Below, piece after piece: positions 16,075 to 24,800 of a stretch of DNA of 64,000 bases. Made by a program: the position numbers and the translations under genes. The notes beneath the pieces are model-generated. The model was not told the origin of the DNA and did not search any database. It saw only the letters and a list, made by a program, of their open reading frames with translations. Every line of letters begins with the position of its first letter. Position 1 is the first letter of the stretch. Origin of the DNA: JBMHDN01 sp049889355 (GTDB lineage: Bacteria; Pseudomonadota; Alphaproteobacteria; Puniceispirillales; Puniceispirillaceae); NCBI GenBank assembly GCA_049889355.1, contig JBMHDN010000030.1, positions 1 through 64,000 on the forward strand, in the 5' to 3' direction.

Positions 16075-18669
16075 TCAATATAAGGCAGGTGTATCAACAC
16101 TCAGCCCATTTCCAAGGGCATTTGGCTGGTCAATCACCACCGATGTGCTGGCATTTTGAGGCGGCATCTGACCGGGCTTAAAGACCTCTAGCACTGCCTT
16201 TTCATCTGAAGCCGCAATCCGCACACCTGTTTCAGCATGCACTGGCATAACTGTTACGCCGCTGGGGCGCCGGAACGGGATCTTTGGGGCATCTTGCAAA
16301 GCATCTTCCATAAATTGTTTAAAAATCGGCACAGCCGCGGTTGACCCTGTTTCACGCTTACCAAGCGGGCGCGGCGTATCATATCCGACATAAACACCAG
16401 CTACCAAATCCGGAGAAAAGCCGATAAACCACGCATTTGTATTGTCATTGGTGGTCCCTGTCTTTCCAGCCAGCACCAAACCAGATTGGGCAATGCGCCT
16501 GCCTGTCCCGCGTTGGACAGCCCCTTCTAGCATCCCGACCATCTGATAGGCTGAAGCCGGATGGGTAAGCTGGGCTCTGGTATCAGCAAGGGTGGGCACC
16601 GGCTGATCGCGCCAGCCTTTTTCAGACAGACAAAAACGGCAATCCCGCAAATCATGACGCATCACAGTCTGGCCAAACCGATCTTGGACCTTATCGATCA
16701 GGCTTGGGGTGATTTTTTTACCGCCATTGACAATCTGGCCATAGGCCGCGGTGAGGGCCATCAAATTGGTTTCCCCTGCCCCCAGCGACATCGATAGATA
16801 AGGCGGTAAATTATCATGAATGCCAAAGAGGCGCGCATATTCCTGAACTGAATCCATCCCCACCGCCATCGCCAGGCGGGCGGTCATCAAATTGCGTGAT
16901 TTTTCAATGCCAACCCGCATGATCGATGGGCCATAAAAACGTTTTGTATAGTTTGCTGGCTTCCATTTTGGTTTGCCCTCGCCCTGATCCACCACCAACG
17001 GCGCATCTAAAATACGTGTGGTCGGGCTATAGCCGGCATCTAATGCGGCCAGATATACAAAGGGTTTAAAGGCAGAGCCGGGCTGCCGGTTGGCCTGGGT
17101 CGCCCTGTTAAATTCAGAATCGCCATAGCTATAGCCGCCGACCATGGCCAAGAGACGTCCCGTATGCGGGTCAAGTGCCACCAATGCCCCTTCAACCAAA
17201 GGCCGCTGACCGAGTGCATAATCAAAATCAGCATATTCAGTGCCTTCTTCCAGCAAATCTGGAGCTTCAGCTGGTTTTTGAACGACAATGATATCGCCTG
17301 GGTTTAAAGCCTCGCTCAGCGCTTTGATTTTGGGTGGACGCACCCCATTTGCATCACGCGGCGGATAGGCCCATCTGGCCAGCGCAAAAGGAATGCGCCC
17401 GCGATTGCCCATAGCCGCACTATCATTAACGTAAATACTGGCCTCATTTGCCTCAACACTCAGGACCAGAGCGGCAAAGCGTTTCTCTGGCAAACGCGCT
17501 GTCCAGCCTTCTAAAATATCATCGATATTCTGGCTGTTGGCCCCGTCGATTTCTGCTAGATTAGCCAATGGACCACGCCATCCCTGACGCCTGTCCAACG
17601 CTTCCAACCCCTCTCTGAGGGCTTTATCTGCCTTTTTCTGGAGGGCTGGATCAAGGGTTGTGCGCACCGATAGCCCGCCGCCATAAAGCGTGTCTGAACC
17701 ATAAAGGCGCACCAGCTCACGGCGCACCGCTTCCGTAAAATAAGGGGCACTGGCTTTGTCAGCACCGGTTTGTTCATTCACACCCAATGGCAAGGCTTGT
17801 GCAGCGGTTTTGGCTTCATCTGAAATATAACCATTTTCCGCCATTTGTGAGAGCACCCAGTTGCGCCGTGCAATCGCTGCCTTTGCTTTGCGTTTGGGAT
17901 GATAATTTGACGGCGCCTTAGGCAACGCAGCTAAATAAGCCATTTCATGCAAATTGAGCTGGTCAAGCGGCTTGTCAAAATAATTCAGCGCCGCCGCCGC
18001 CACGCCATAACTGCCCATGCCGAGATAAATATCGTTCAAATATAAGGCCAGCAATTCGTCTTTTTCAAAGACCCGCTCCATCCGGATAGCCAGAATGGCT
18101 TCTTTGATTTTCCGGTCAATAGAGACTTCATTGGTTAGCAGAAAATTTTTAGCAACCTGCTGGGTGATGGTAGATGCACCAATGGGTCTGCGCCCTGATC
18201 CCATTTGCCGGATATTGGTCATCGTGGCCCGCACAAGAGCAAAAGGGTCCACACCGTAATGGCTATAAAATGCTTTATCCTCAGCAGATAAAAAAGCGCC
18301 GATTAGCAAGGGCGGTATGGCTTGTGTGGGTACAAACAGTCTTTTCTGGGTGGCATATTCAGCCAGCAAAGCCCCATCACCTGCATGAATGCGTGTTACC
18401 ACATCGGGTTCATATTTTGCCAGCTGATGATAGGCTGGCAGATCACGGCCATAATGCCAGAATACCCATAACAGCCCCCCACCGGCCGCAATAACGCCCA
18501 GTACCGCCAAGCTGAAAAGAACAAAAAACCATTTCATCATCTTGCCAAAAGCAGATGGCTTAGAATCATGGCTTTTTGAGGGCTTCTGTTTCTTATTTCT
18601 GCCCTTTTTGCCTCTTATTTTCGGCGGCAAGGCAGGTTCTTGGTCAGGGGTGAGCGGCGGTTTTATCAT
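16075..18669 (-). CDS. mrcA: Penicillin-binding protein 1A (bifunctional)
   Basis: An 864-residue inner-membrane peptidoglycan synthase. A basic cytoplasmic tail precedes one membrane helix (about 46-71). The glycosyltransferase 51 domain has EDKAFYSHYGVD (catalytic Glu about 130) and GASTITQQVAKN. The transpeptidase domain has the serine in GSAFKPF and the KTGTT box near the C-terminus. It polymerises and cross-links glycan chains. AGGATG precedes the start. It begins 6 bases after amiC stops, so the two are almost certainly co-transcribed. A 65-base gap separates it from prfB. Confidence 0.97.
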   Translation of the reverse strand: MIKPPLTPDQEPALPPKIRGKKGRNKKQKPSKSHDSKPSAFGKMMKWFFVLFSLAVLGVIAAGGGLLWVFWHYGRDLPAYHQLAKYEPDVVTRIHAGDGALLAEYATQKRLFVPTQAIPPLLIGAFLSAEDKAFYSHYGVDPFALVRATMTNIRQMGSGRRPIGASTITQQVAKNFLLTNEVSIDRKIKEAILAIRMERVFEKDELLALYLNDIYLGMGSYGVAAAALNYFDKPLDQLNLHEMAYLAALPKAPSNYHPKRKAKAAIARRNWVLSQMAENGYISDEAKTAAQALPLGVNEQTGADKASAPYFTEAVRRELVRLYGSDTLYGGGLSVRTTLDPALQKKADKALREGLEALDRRQGWRGPLANLAEIDGANSQNIDDILEGWTARLPEKRFAALVLSVEANEASIYVNDSAAMGNRGRIPFALARWAYPPRDANGVRPPKIKALSEALNPGDIIVVQKPAEAPDLLEEGTEYADFDYALGQRPLVEGALVALDPHTGRLLAMVGGYSYGDSEFNRATQANRQPGSAFKPFVYLAALDAGYSPTTRILDAPLVVDQGEGKPKWKPANYTKRFYGPSIMRVGIEKSRNLMTARLAMAVGMDSVQEYARLFGIHDNLPPYLSMSLGAGETNLMALTAAYGQIVNGGKKITPSLIDKVQDRFGQTVMRHDLRDCRFCLSEKGWRDQPVPTLADTRAQLTHPASAYQMVGMLEGAVQRGTGRRIAQSGLVLAGKTGTTNDNTNAWFIGFSPDLVAGVYVGYDTPRPLGKRETGSTAAVPIFKQFMEDALQDAPKIPFRRPSGVTVMPVHAETGVRIAASDEKAVLEVFKPGQMPPQNASTSVVIDQPNALGNGLSVDTPALY

Positions 18670-18675
18670 GACATC

Positions 18676-20070
18676 CTACCGCCCCGATTCTTCCAAATAA
18701 CGCACAATCGCCCGTGAGATACGAACAGCAAGCCCGCGCAAATACGCATCTTTACGCAAATTTGCCTCGTCTTTTGCATTGGTCAAAAAGCCCATCTCGA
18801 GCAAAACAGACGGTACATCCGGCGATTTTAGCACGGCAAATCCAGCAAAACGGTGGCCACGTTTTGCCCCGCCACGCACATCGCGCACCTCACGCAAAAT
18901 GGCATTGGCCAGATAGGTGGATTCATTCATCGATTCCCGCTGGAACATCCGTAAGAGCGCATTTGCCGCGATCGGATCTTCAACTGCCAGATCTGGTCCA
19001 TCTATCAAATCTGCCTGATTTTCAGAACGTGCCAGATATGCGGCCTCTTTATCAGAGGCCGTATCTGAGAGCGAGAATACCGATATCCCGTAGGCTTTAG
19101 AGGTTTGGGCTGCATCCGCATGGAGCGAGATAAATACATCCGCCTGCTGAGAACGCGCAATATTGATGCGCTGGCGCAATTTGATATAGCGATCATCATC
19201 GCGTGTCAGACGCGGTATCACCCGCCCTGTTTTGGCCAGTTCTTCTGCCAGATAGCGCGCTGCTTTTAAGGTGATATCCTTCTCTCTTGTACCGCTTTTG
19301 CTGAGCGCGCCCGGGTCTTTACCCCCGTGGCCAGCATCAATGGTCACCACCCAGCGGTCTGGCGGAGCCACCGGAGGTACCATATCGGTGATAGCACCGC
19401 GCTGAGGTTTGACCTGTGGCAAGCTGGGTTCATCTGCCTGCACGGTCTTCATGCCTTGCGGGTTCGCATCATCTATCTGGCCAGTGGGTGCCTCAACGAT
19501 ATAAGGGCTCTTTTTCAGCGCAGCACGCGCCACCTTAAAGGCTGTCGGCCCTCTGTCTAACAAATCGATGACAAGGCGATGACCGGTGGTGAGCTTGCCT
19601 TTGGCATCACGTGCAGGGGCAAGGGTGAAGGCACGTACTGGCGCAGCAGGCGCGTTCAGCTCAATCACTAACCGCCCTGTCTCTGGGACCGGACGGCCAA
19701 AACGATAGCCAATGGCAGGCGCACGTTGTAAATCGCCAGCTGGCAGCAAACCGCTGATATTCCAATCTGTATTGGTGCTGTCGATGACCAGCCGATAAGG
19801 ATTATCAAGTAACAAAAGCTGGGCATTAATCGGCGCACGCATTTCTACCACCAGACGGGTAGCGGATTGCCCTTCGAATGAGACCTTGCCAAAACGCAGC
19901 CCAGTCAGGCTGTTTGCCTCACCGCTCTCTGCTGCATAAGCGCTCTGCATAACCAGATGCAGGCTAAAAAGACACCAAAAGGCCAGGACACCACATACAA
20001 AGCGTCTTAATGTCTCAGCATGAAGAGACAATCGATAGCACGCATCAATTGTAATCCAGCTTGCTGACAT
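18676..20070 (-). CDS. amiC: N-acetylmuramoyl-L-alanine amidase, AmiC type
   Basis: A 464-residue periplasmic amidase that cuts the amide between MurNAc and the stem peptide during daughter-cell separation. A signal peptide (hydrophobic core about 28-45, ending QSAYAAE) is followed by an AMIN domain (about 55-150) for septal targeting. The Amidase_3 catalytic domain follows. Zinc ligands appear as His in DAGHGGKDPG, Glu in REKDITL and His in SLHADA; the catalytic Glu is in LLEMGFLTN. ATG at 20070 is preferred over the TTG at 20079 because GGATTGGGA precedes it. It is divergent from rne and first in the amiC-mrcA operon. Confidence 0.95.
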   Translation of the reverse strand: MSASWITIDACYRLSLHAETLRRFVCGVLAFWCLFSLHLVMQSAYAAESGEANSLTGLRFGKVSFEGQSATRLVVEMRAPINAQLLLLDNPYRLVIDSTNTDWNISGLLPAGDLQRAPAIGYRFGRPVPETGRLVIELNAPAAPVRAFTLAPARDAKGKLTTGHRLVIDLLDRGPTAFKVARAALKKSPYIVEAPTGQIDDANPQGMKTVQADEPSLPQVKPQRGAITDMVPPVAPPDRWVVTIDAGHGGKDPGALSKSGTREKDITLKAARYLAEELAKTGRVIPRLTRDDDRYIKLRQRINIARSQQADVFISLHADAAQTSKAYGISVFSLSDTASDKEAAYLARSENQADLIDGPDLAVEDPIAANALLRMFQRESMNESTYLANAILREVRDVRGGAKRGHRFAGFAVLKSPDVPSVLLEMGFLTNAKDEANLRKDAYLRGLAVRISRAIVRYLEESGR

Positions 20071-20270
20071 GTGTCCCAATCCTGCCTTGTCTGTTGTCCA
20101 TGCAATAGTTGCATCTAAAAAGCTGCACCCAGCCGCTATTTAGCACTTGCTAATAACGCTGAATGCCCGCCGCCCAGCGCCCTCACCATAGCCAATGCAG
20201 AGGGCTGCTTCCAGAAATTTCAGACCTAGTTGTAAAACAGTTTTCCGCAAATCGCATTTGAATAAAATCT

Positions 20271-20299
20271 TTGCAACTCAGCCTCGGCTTATGTATGGT
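20271..20299 (+). promoter_or_regulatory. Candidate rne promoter
   Basis: TTGCAA (20271-20276) and TATGGT (20294-20299) are separated by 17 bases, each matching four of six consensus positions. A start near 20306 would give a leader of about 390 nt, covering the hairpins seen before rne. Confidence 0.4.
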
Positions 20300-20520
20300 G
20301 TAAGGAACAGTTTTTGAACGGTATTCCCCGCGCATGGCGGCATGGTTCCTTGATTAATCTCATGCCTTCAAAATCATGCAACTGGATATCGGCAAGATCG
20401 AAACGCGCTTGCGTCTGCCTCAAAATTGCCATGAAGTTTTGAATAATGGCACGGTATGGCACATAGCGCAGACAACAAGAATTTAAGTGGGAACAACCAT
20501 GTTCGTGACCCCATGTTTTT

Positions 20521-20582
20521 CGAATAATAACAGCGCAGACGCCGCATCTGTTCAGGATGTGCGCGCAAGGCGCTATTATTCG
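20521..20582 (+). other. Long hairpin in rne leader
   Basis: CGAATAATA (20521-20529) is perfectly complementary to TATTATTCG (20574-20582). GCGC (20533-20536) then pairs with GCGC (20570-20573) across a three-base bulge. An inner GCATC/GATGT pairing is possible. This gives 13 closing pairs. It lies about 115 bases before the rne start codon. Confidence 0.6.
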
Positions 20583-20697
20583 TCTCATGCACGAGATTTA
20601 TGGGCTTCCTCTTACCTGATGGCGCATATGCCAGTCACAGACAACAGATCATCCCGCGTCCCCGTGATATGCCAGATGGTCCAAGAAAGACCTATCC

Positions 20698-23220
20698 ATG
20701 ACAAAAAAAATGCTGATCGATGCACATCAGCCCGAAGAAACTCGGGTGGTGTTGCTCAATGGGAACAAAATCGAAGAATTTGATTATGAAAGCACCAGCC
20801 ACAAACAACTTAAAGGAAATGTCTATCTCGCCAAGGTAACGCGTGTTGAACCTTCGCTTCAGGCAGCTTTTGTTGAATATGGTGGAAACCGCCAGGGTTT
20901 CCTTGCTTTCAGTGAGATCCATCCCGATTATTATCGCATCCCCGTAGAAGACCGCGCTGAGCTGGTCGAAGCTGAAACAGCTGATGCTGAAGCTCAAAAA
21001 GATTCTCAAGAGGCTGATGAAAGCGCGGCTGACGAAACAGCCGAAGCGCAAACATCAGATGATAATGCAGCTGATGAAAATCAGGCAGGTTCAGCTGCGC
21101 CTGAAACGCTTGGCGGCGAAGATGAGACCGAAGAGCGCCAGACCAGCCAAGCCACCATGCGGCGCTATAAAATTCAGGAAGTGATCACCCGTAAACAGCT
21201 TTTGTTGGTGCAGGTTGTCAAAGAGGAGCGCGGCAATAAGGGCGCAGCGCTGACCACTTATCTGTCGCTGGCTGGCCGCTATTGTGTTTTGATGCCAAAC
21301 AGCCCGCGTGGCGGCGGTGTATCGCGCAAAATCACCAATGTGGCTGATCGCAAGCGACTGAAATCTGTTGTGGGTGATTTAGAAATTCCAAAAGGCATGG
21401 CGGTCATTGTCCGCACCGCTGGCGCCAAAAGAACCAAAACAGAAATCAAGCGCGATTACGCCTATCTGACCAAATTATGGAATGAAATTCGTGGCCTGAC
21501 GATTGAATCTGAAGCCCCGGCGCTCATCCATGAAGAAGGCTCGCTGGTCAAGCGCACCATCCGCGATGTCTATTCTCATGACGTTGAAGAGGTAGTTGTC
21601 GAAGGGGATGACGCCTATAAAATGGCCCGTGCTCAGATGAAGATGCTGATCCCGAGCCATGTGAAGCGCGTGGTGAAATATGATGGCAACGCGCATTTAT
21701 TCCAGTCGCATCAGGTTGAATCCCAGCTGGATATAATTCACCAAAATGAAGTGACCTTGAAATCAGGTGGCTATTTGGTGCTGAACCAGACAGAAGCGCT
21801 GGTCGCGATAGATGTGAACTCTGGCAAAGCCACAAAAGAGCGCAATATCGAAGAAACAGCACTGAAAACAAATTTAGAAGCGGCAGATGAGGTGGGGCGT
21901 CAATTACGCTTGCGCGATCTCTCCGGTTTGATTGTTATCGACTTCATTGATATGGAAGAAAACCGCAATCAAGCACAAGTGGAGCGCCGGCTCAAAGAAG
22001 CCTTGCGTACTGACAGGGCCCGTATTCAGGTCGGGTCAATCAGCCATTTCGGTTTGCTGGAAATGTCGCGCCAGAGATTGCGCCCATCACTGGTTGAATC
22101 AATTTCTCAGACCTGTCCGCATTGTGAAGGCACTGGGCGAGTGCGCTCGCCAAATACGGCCACCCTGCAAGTCTTGCGTATGCTTGAAGACGGGCTGGCT
22201 CATCATCAAAACCAACGCGGCGGCGAAGGCAGCTTGCGTGGCCAGCAACTCACTTTGCAAGTTACCCAAGAGGTTGCTTTATATATGCTGAACCATAAAC
22301 GCGAGACGTTGCAGGCACTCGAAGAGCAATATGGCTGTCGCATTCTGGTTGAGGTTGATAACCAACTGGCTGCTGTCGAATGCCAGTTAATAGGTGAAAA
22401 TGGCCCAATTGACCTGAATAACCAGCAACAAGAGCGCCGCAATAATAATCGCCGCTCACGTCGCCAAAATGGCCGCGATCAAAGGAACCGCGACCAGAAA
22501 AATAACGATCCGAAAAACAGCGAGCGTGATAATGGCGCACAATCAGCTGTCGAAACAGGCACTGAAGAAGGCGCAGATGACGAGACCAGTCAGCAGGCCG
22601 CACCAGGTGATGACACAGATGATGAAGGTCAGCCAAAGAAGAGACGTCGCGGTCGGCGTGGCGGCAGACGCCGGAAAAAGCGTCAAGGTGATGACGGTGC
22701 TGATAATGGACTAACAGAGGCACAAGCATCTGAGACCAAAGACGATGACCAGGCGCCAGCGCAGGATAAGGGAGCTTACGCCAGCGCAGCATCAGATGAC
22801 CAGCCAGAAAAGCCGAAAAAGGCTGCCAGAACAACACGTAAAAAAGCACCTGTTGTGAAATCAGCTGAAACCAGCATATCTGAGGGAGATGAAAAGCCAG
22901 CAGATGCAGGTGATGGCGTAGCTGATACAGAGGACAAGCCAGCCAAAAAGGCAAAAAAAGCTGCCAAGAAAACAGCAAAAAAAGCCGCTAAAAAGGCCAA
23001 GAAAGCGAGCGCTAAAAAGAAGGCTTTATCTGGCGATGGTGAGGCGATTGCAAAATCCGCCCCGACAAAGGCACCGGCTATTGATGCCAAGCCAGAATCA
23101 AAGGCTGACGCGGCAAGCGAGGCTGAAGATAGAGCGCCTAAATCCTCAGCTGCTATTGACGTGGTGGATGTTGATACAAGTGCTGATAAGCCGAAAAAAC
23201 GCGGCTGGTGGTCACGTTAA
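20698..23220 (+). CDS. rne: Ribonuclease E/G
   Basis: An 840-residue endoribonuclease central to mRNA decay and rRNA processing. An S1 domain begins at residue 36 and is interrupted by a highly acidic insertion (about 84-150). The RNase E core carries VAIDVNSGKATKERN and IVIDFIDM, with the two metal-binding Asp residues. The Zn-link CPHCEGTGRV follows. The last 280 residues are disordered: an Arg/Asn-rich block, RRRGRRGGRRRKK, then acidic and Lys/Ala-rich repeats ending KKRGWWSR, a likely degradosome scaffold. Start MTKKMLIDA is standard although the ribosome site is weak. A perfect terminator follows. Confidence 0.96.
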   Translation: MTKKMLIDAHQPEETRVVLLNGNKIEEFDYESTSHKQLKGNVYLAKVTRVEPSLQAAFVEYGGNRQGFLAFSEIHPDYYRIPVEDRAELVEAETADAEAQKDSQEADESAADETAEAQTSDDNAADENQAGSAAPETLGGEDETEERQTSQATMRRYKIQEVITRKQLLLVQVVKEERGNKGAALTTYLSLAGRYCVLMPNSPRGGGVSRKITNVADRKRLKSVVGDLEIPKGMAVIVRTAGAKRTKTEIKRDYAYLTKLWNEIRGLTIESEAPALIHEEGSLVKRTIRDVYSHDVEEVVVEGDDAYKMARAQMKMLIPSHVKRVVKYDGNAHLFQSHQVESQLDIIHQNEVTLKSGGYLVLNQTEALVAIDVNSGKATKERNIEETALKTNLEAADEVGRQLRLRDLSGLIVIDFIDMEENRNQAQVERRLKEALRTDRARIQVGSISHFGLLEMSRQRLRPSLVESISQTCPHCEGTGRVRSPNTATLQVLRMLEDGLAHHQNQRGGEGSLRGQQLTLQVTQEVALYMLNHKRETLQALEEQYGCRILVEVDNQLAAVECQLIGENGPIDLNNQQQERRNNNRRSRRQNGRDQRNRDQKNNDPKNSERDNGAQSAVETGTEEGADDETSQQAAPGDDTDDEGQPKKRRRGRRGGRRRKKRQGDDGADNGLTEAQASETKDDDQAPAQDKGAYASAASDDQPEKPKKAARTTRKKAPVVKSAETSISEGDEKPADAGDGVADTEDKPAKKAKKAAKKTAKKAAKKAKKASAKKKALSGDGEAIAKSAPTKAPAIDAKPESKADAASEAEDRAPKSSAAIDVVDVDTSADKPKKRGWWSR

Positions 23221-23242
23221 AATCTGCCAAATTGACCAACAC

Positions 23243-23272
23243 AAAAAAGCAGCTCTTTTGAGCTGCTTTTTT
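23243..23272 (+). terminator. Intrinsic terminator of rne (bidirectional)
   Basis: A 13-bp perfect stem (AAAAAAGCAGCTC with GAGCTGCTTTTTT, loop TTTT) starts 22 bases after the rne stop. The A run on the other arm lets it also stop the convergent aminotransferase transcript. Confidence 0.93.
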
Positions 23273-23318
23273 GCCTGAGAAAGAAAAAGGGTATCGGTGC
23301 TAAACTGATAGCCAGCTG

Positions 23319-24524
23319 TTATTCTGCGGCGGTTACCTTACGCGTTTCGACAAAGCCATTGATCCGCTTGACTGCCTCATGCATGGACTGAGTTGAGCCT
23401 GCAAAAGACAGGCGCAAATAGCGATGGCCATTTTCTGGGTCGAAATCAACACCCGGTGTGGTCGCAACACCTGTCTGCTCTAGCAATTCTGCTGCAAAGG
23501 TAATGGAATCATCTGTTAGCGCGCTGACATCTGCATAAAGATAAAATGCGCCATCGCAAGGTGCATGATTGCCTAAAAATTCTGGCGATAAGCCAGAGAG
23601 CAGAATCTCACGATTGGTCTTATAGCGCGCGGTGTGACCATCCAGCTCGTCTTTGCAATCAAAAGCCATGACAGCTGCCATCTGATTAGGTGTGGGCGCT
23701 GCGATATATAGGTTTTGAGCCAGACGCTCGGTGGCCTGCACCAATTCCTCTGGAACGATCATCCAGCCAATACGCCAGCCTGTCATCGAAAAATATTTAG
23801 ACAGGCTGTTCACGATAATGGCGTTTTTTGTGTAACGCAGGACTGAATCGCATTCCCCGCTATAATTTAGCCCGTGATAGATTTCATCTGATATCAGCCG
23901 CACGCCTTTTTCATCACACCATCTGGCAATCTTACCCAATTCCTCAGGCGGTATGATGACGCCTGTTGGATTATGCGGGCTGGCAATCATCAACCCGTCA
24001 GGCAGACGATCCCAGCTCTCCATTTCCTTCAGCTTGGGCATCCAGCCTTCATCAGGACCTGCCGGGATATTCACCGGCTTTAATCCGAGCCCGAGCATCA
24101 GATTACGATAGGCAGGATAGCCAGGTACCGGAATGGCAATCTCATCTCCTTCATCAAACGCCGCCATAAAGCTGATTGCAAAGGCCGTTGATGAGCCAAC
24201 CGTGATCGCCAGACGCTCAACAGGTACATCCAGCCCGTACCAATTTTGATAATGCTGTGAAAGACGCGTGCGCAGTGCCAGTTGCCCCATGGGCAGACCA
24301 TAGCCATGGTTGGATAGCTCTGCCATGGTCTCAACCAGCTTTTCCATCACCGCCTGCGGTGCAGAACTCGCCGGCTGGCCCACTTCCAAATGGATCACAT
24401 CTTCGCCTGCTGCTTGCTTTTCAGATGCCAGACGCATCACATCCATCGCCATGAAAGGGGGCAGATGCGCCCGCTTTGATATCTTTTGGCGCGGCGGCTG
24501 TTTGTTGGCATTGTCAGCTGTCAT
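23319..24524 (-). CDS. Class I/II pyridoxal-phosphate aminotransferase
   Basis: A 401-residue fold-type I aminotransferase of the aspartate aminotransferase superfamily. HLEVGQP lies near the N-terminus, SPHNPTGVI binds the cofactor, and the PLP lysine is in NSLSKYFSMTGWRIGW. The substrate arginine is probably in RYLRLSFA. These features place it in the Asp/Tyr/Ala group, but the amino donor cannot be told from sequence. GAGAG precedes the start. It is convergent with rne and divergent from the M48 protease. Confidence 0.9.
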   Translation of the reverse strand: MTADNANKQPPRQKISKRAHLPPFMAMDVMRLASEKQAAGEDVIHLEVGQPASSAPQAVMEKLVETMAELSNHGYGLPMGQLALRTRLSQHYQNWYGLDVPVERLAITVGSSTAFAISFMAAFDEGDEIAIPVPGYPAYRNLMLGLGLKPVNIPAGPDEGWMPKLKEMESWDRLPDGLMIASPHNPTGVIIPPEELGKIARWCDEKGVRLISDEIYHGLNYSGECDSVLRYTKNAIIVNSLSKYFSMTGWRIGWMIVPEELVQATERLAQNLYIAAPTPNQMAAVMAFDCKDELDGHTARYKTNREILLSGLSPEFLGNHAPCDGAFYLYADVSALTDDSITFAAELLEQTGVATTPGVDFDPENGHRYLRLSFAGSTQSMHEAVKRINGFVETRKVTAAE

Positions 24525-24800
24525 CTCGAACTCTCTTCATGACGTGAACAGCACATCCAGCCTCAAGACTGTCTGTACTTGTGATGTTGTCTTTGCAAAC
24601 CAGCTTTGACCCAGCAGGGCTGTTTTATCCCCTATCATTATGCTAGAATTACATGGCATCTTGTAAAGACTGAAATAATTTTCGAGGCGCACAACATCAT
24701 GCTTTTATCGCTGTGTCAAAGTTCTTATATTGAATAATATTTCTTAATTTAAATTTATTTCGAATATTATTTCGTTTTCCAAAAATTTCAAGGAAATTGC
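24525..24800. promoter_or_regulatory. AT-rich divergent promoter region with dyad
   Basis: The 276-base space between the aminotransferase and the M48 protease becomes strongly A/T rich from about 24720 to 24790, unlike the surrounding sequence. Within it AATAATATT (24733-24741) and AATATTATT (24763-24771) form a perfect 9-bp inverted repeat around a TTAATTTAAATT core. It may bind a regulator or nucleoid protein. AAGGAA at its end is the ribosome site of the protease gene. Confidence 0.5.

Larger units (their letters stand above)
20071..20697 (+). promoter_or_regulatory. Long structured leader region of rne
   Basis: About 600 bases without a credible gene. Its 3' two thirds hold several inverted repeats that could fold as an rne 5' UTR: 20302-20308 with 20345-20351; TTGCCAT at 20426 facing two tandem ATGGCAC copies (20446 and 20456); 20491-20495 with 20501-20506; and a strong stem at 20521-20536 with 20570-20582. 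RNase E is known in E. coli to control its own mRNA through its leader, so a similar role is plausible here. The part next to amiC (20071-20260) would hold the amiC promoter; I see no clear hexamers there. Confidence 0.5.

Noticed and set aside
20487..20783. Small frame overlapping the rne start
   Set aside because: It overlaps rne in another frame and has no ribosome site; the region is better explained as a leader.
22800..23220. Lys/Ala tail of RNase E read as a separate gene on the minus strand
   Set aside because: The opposite-strand frame is an A/F/L-rich mirror of the lysine codons and carries no start signal.
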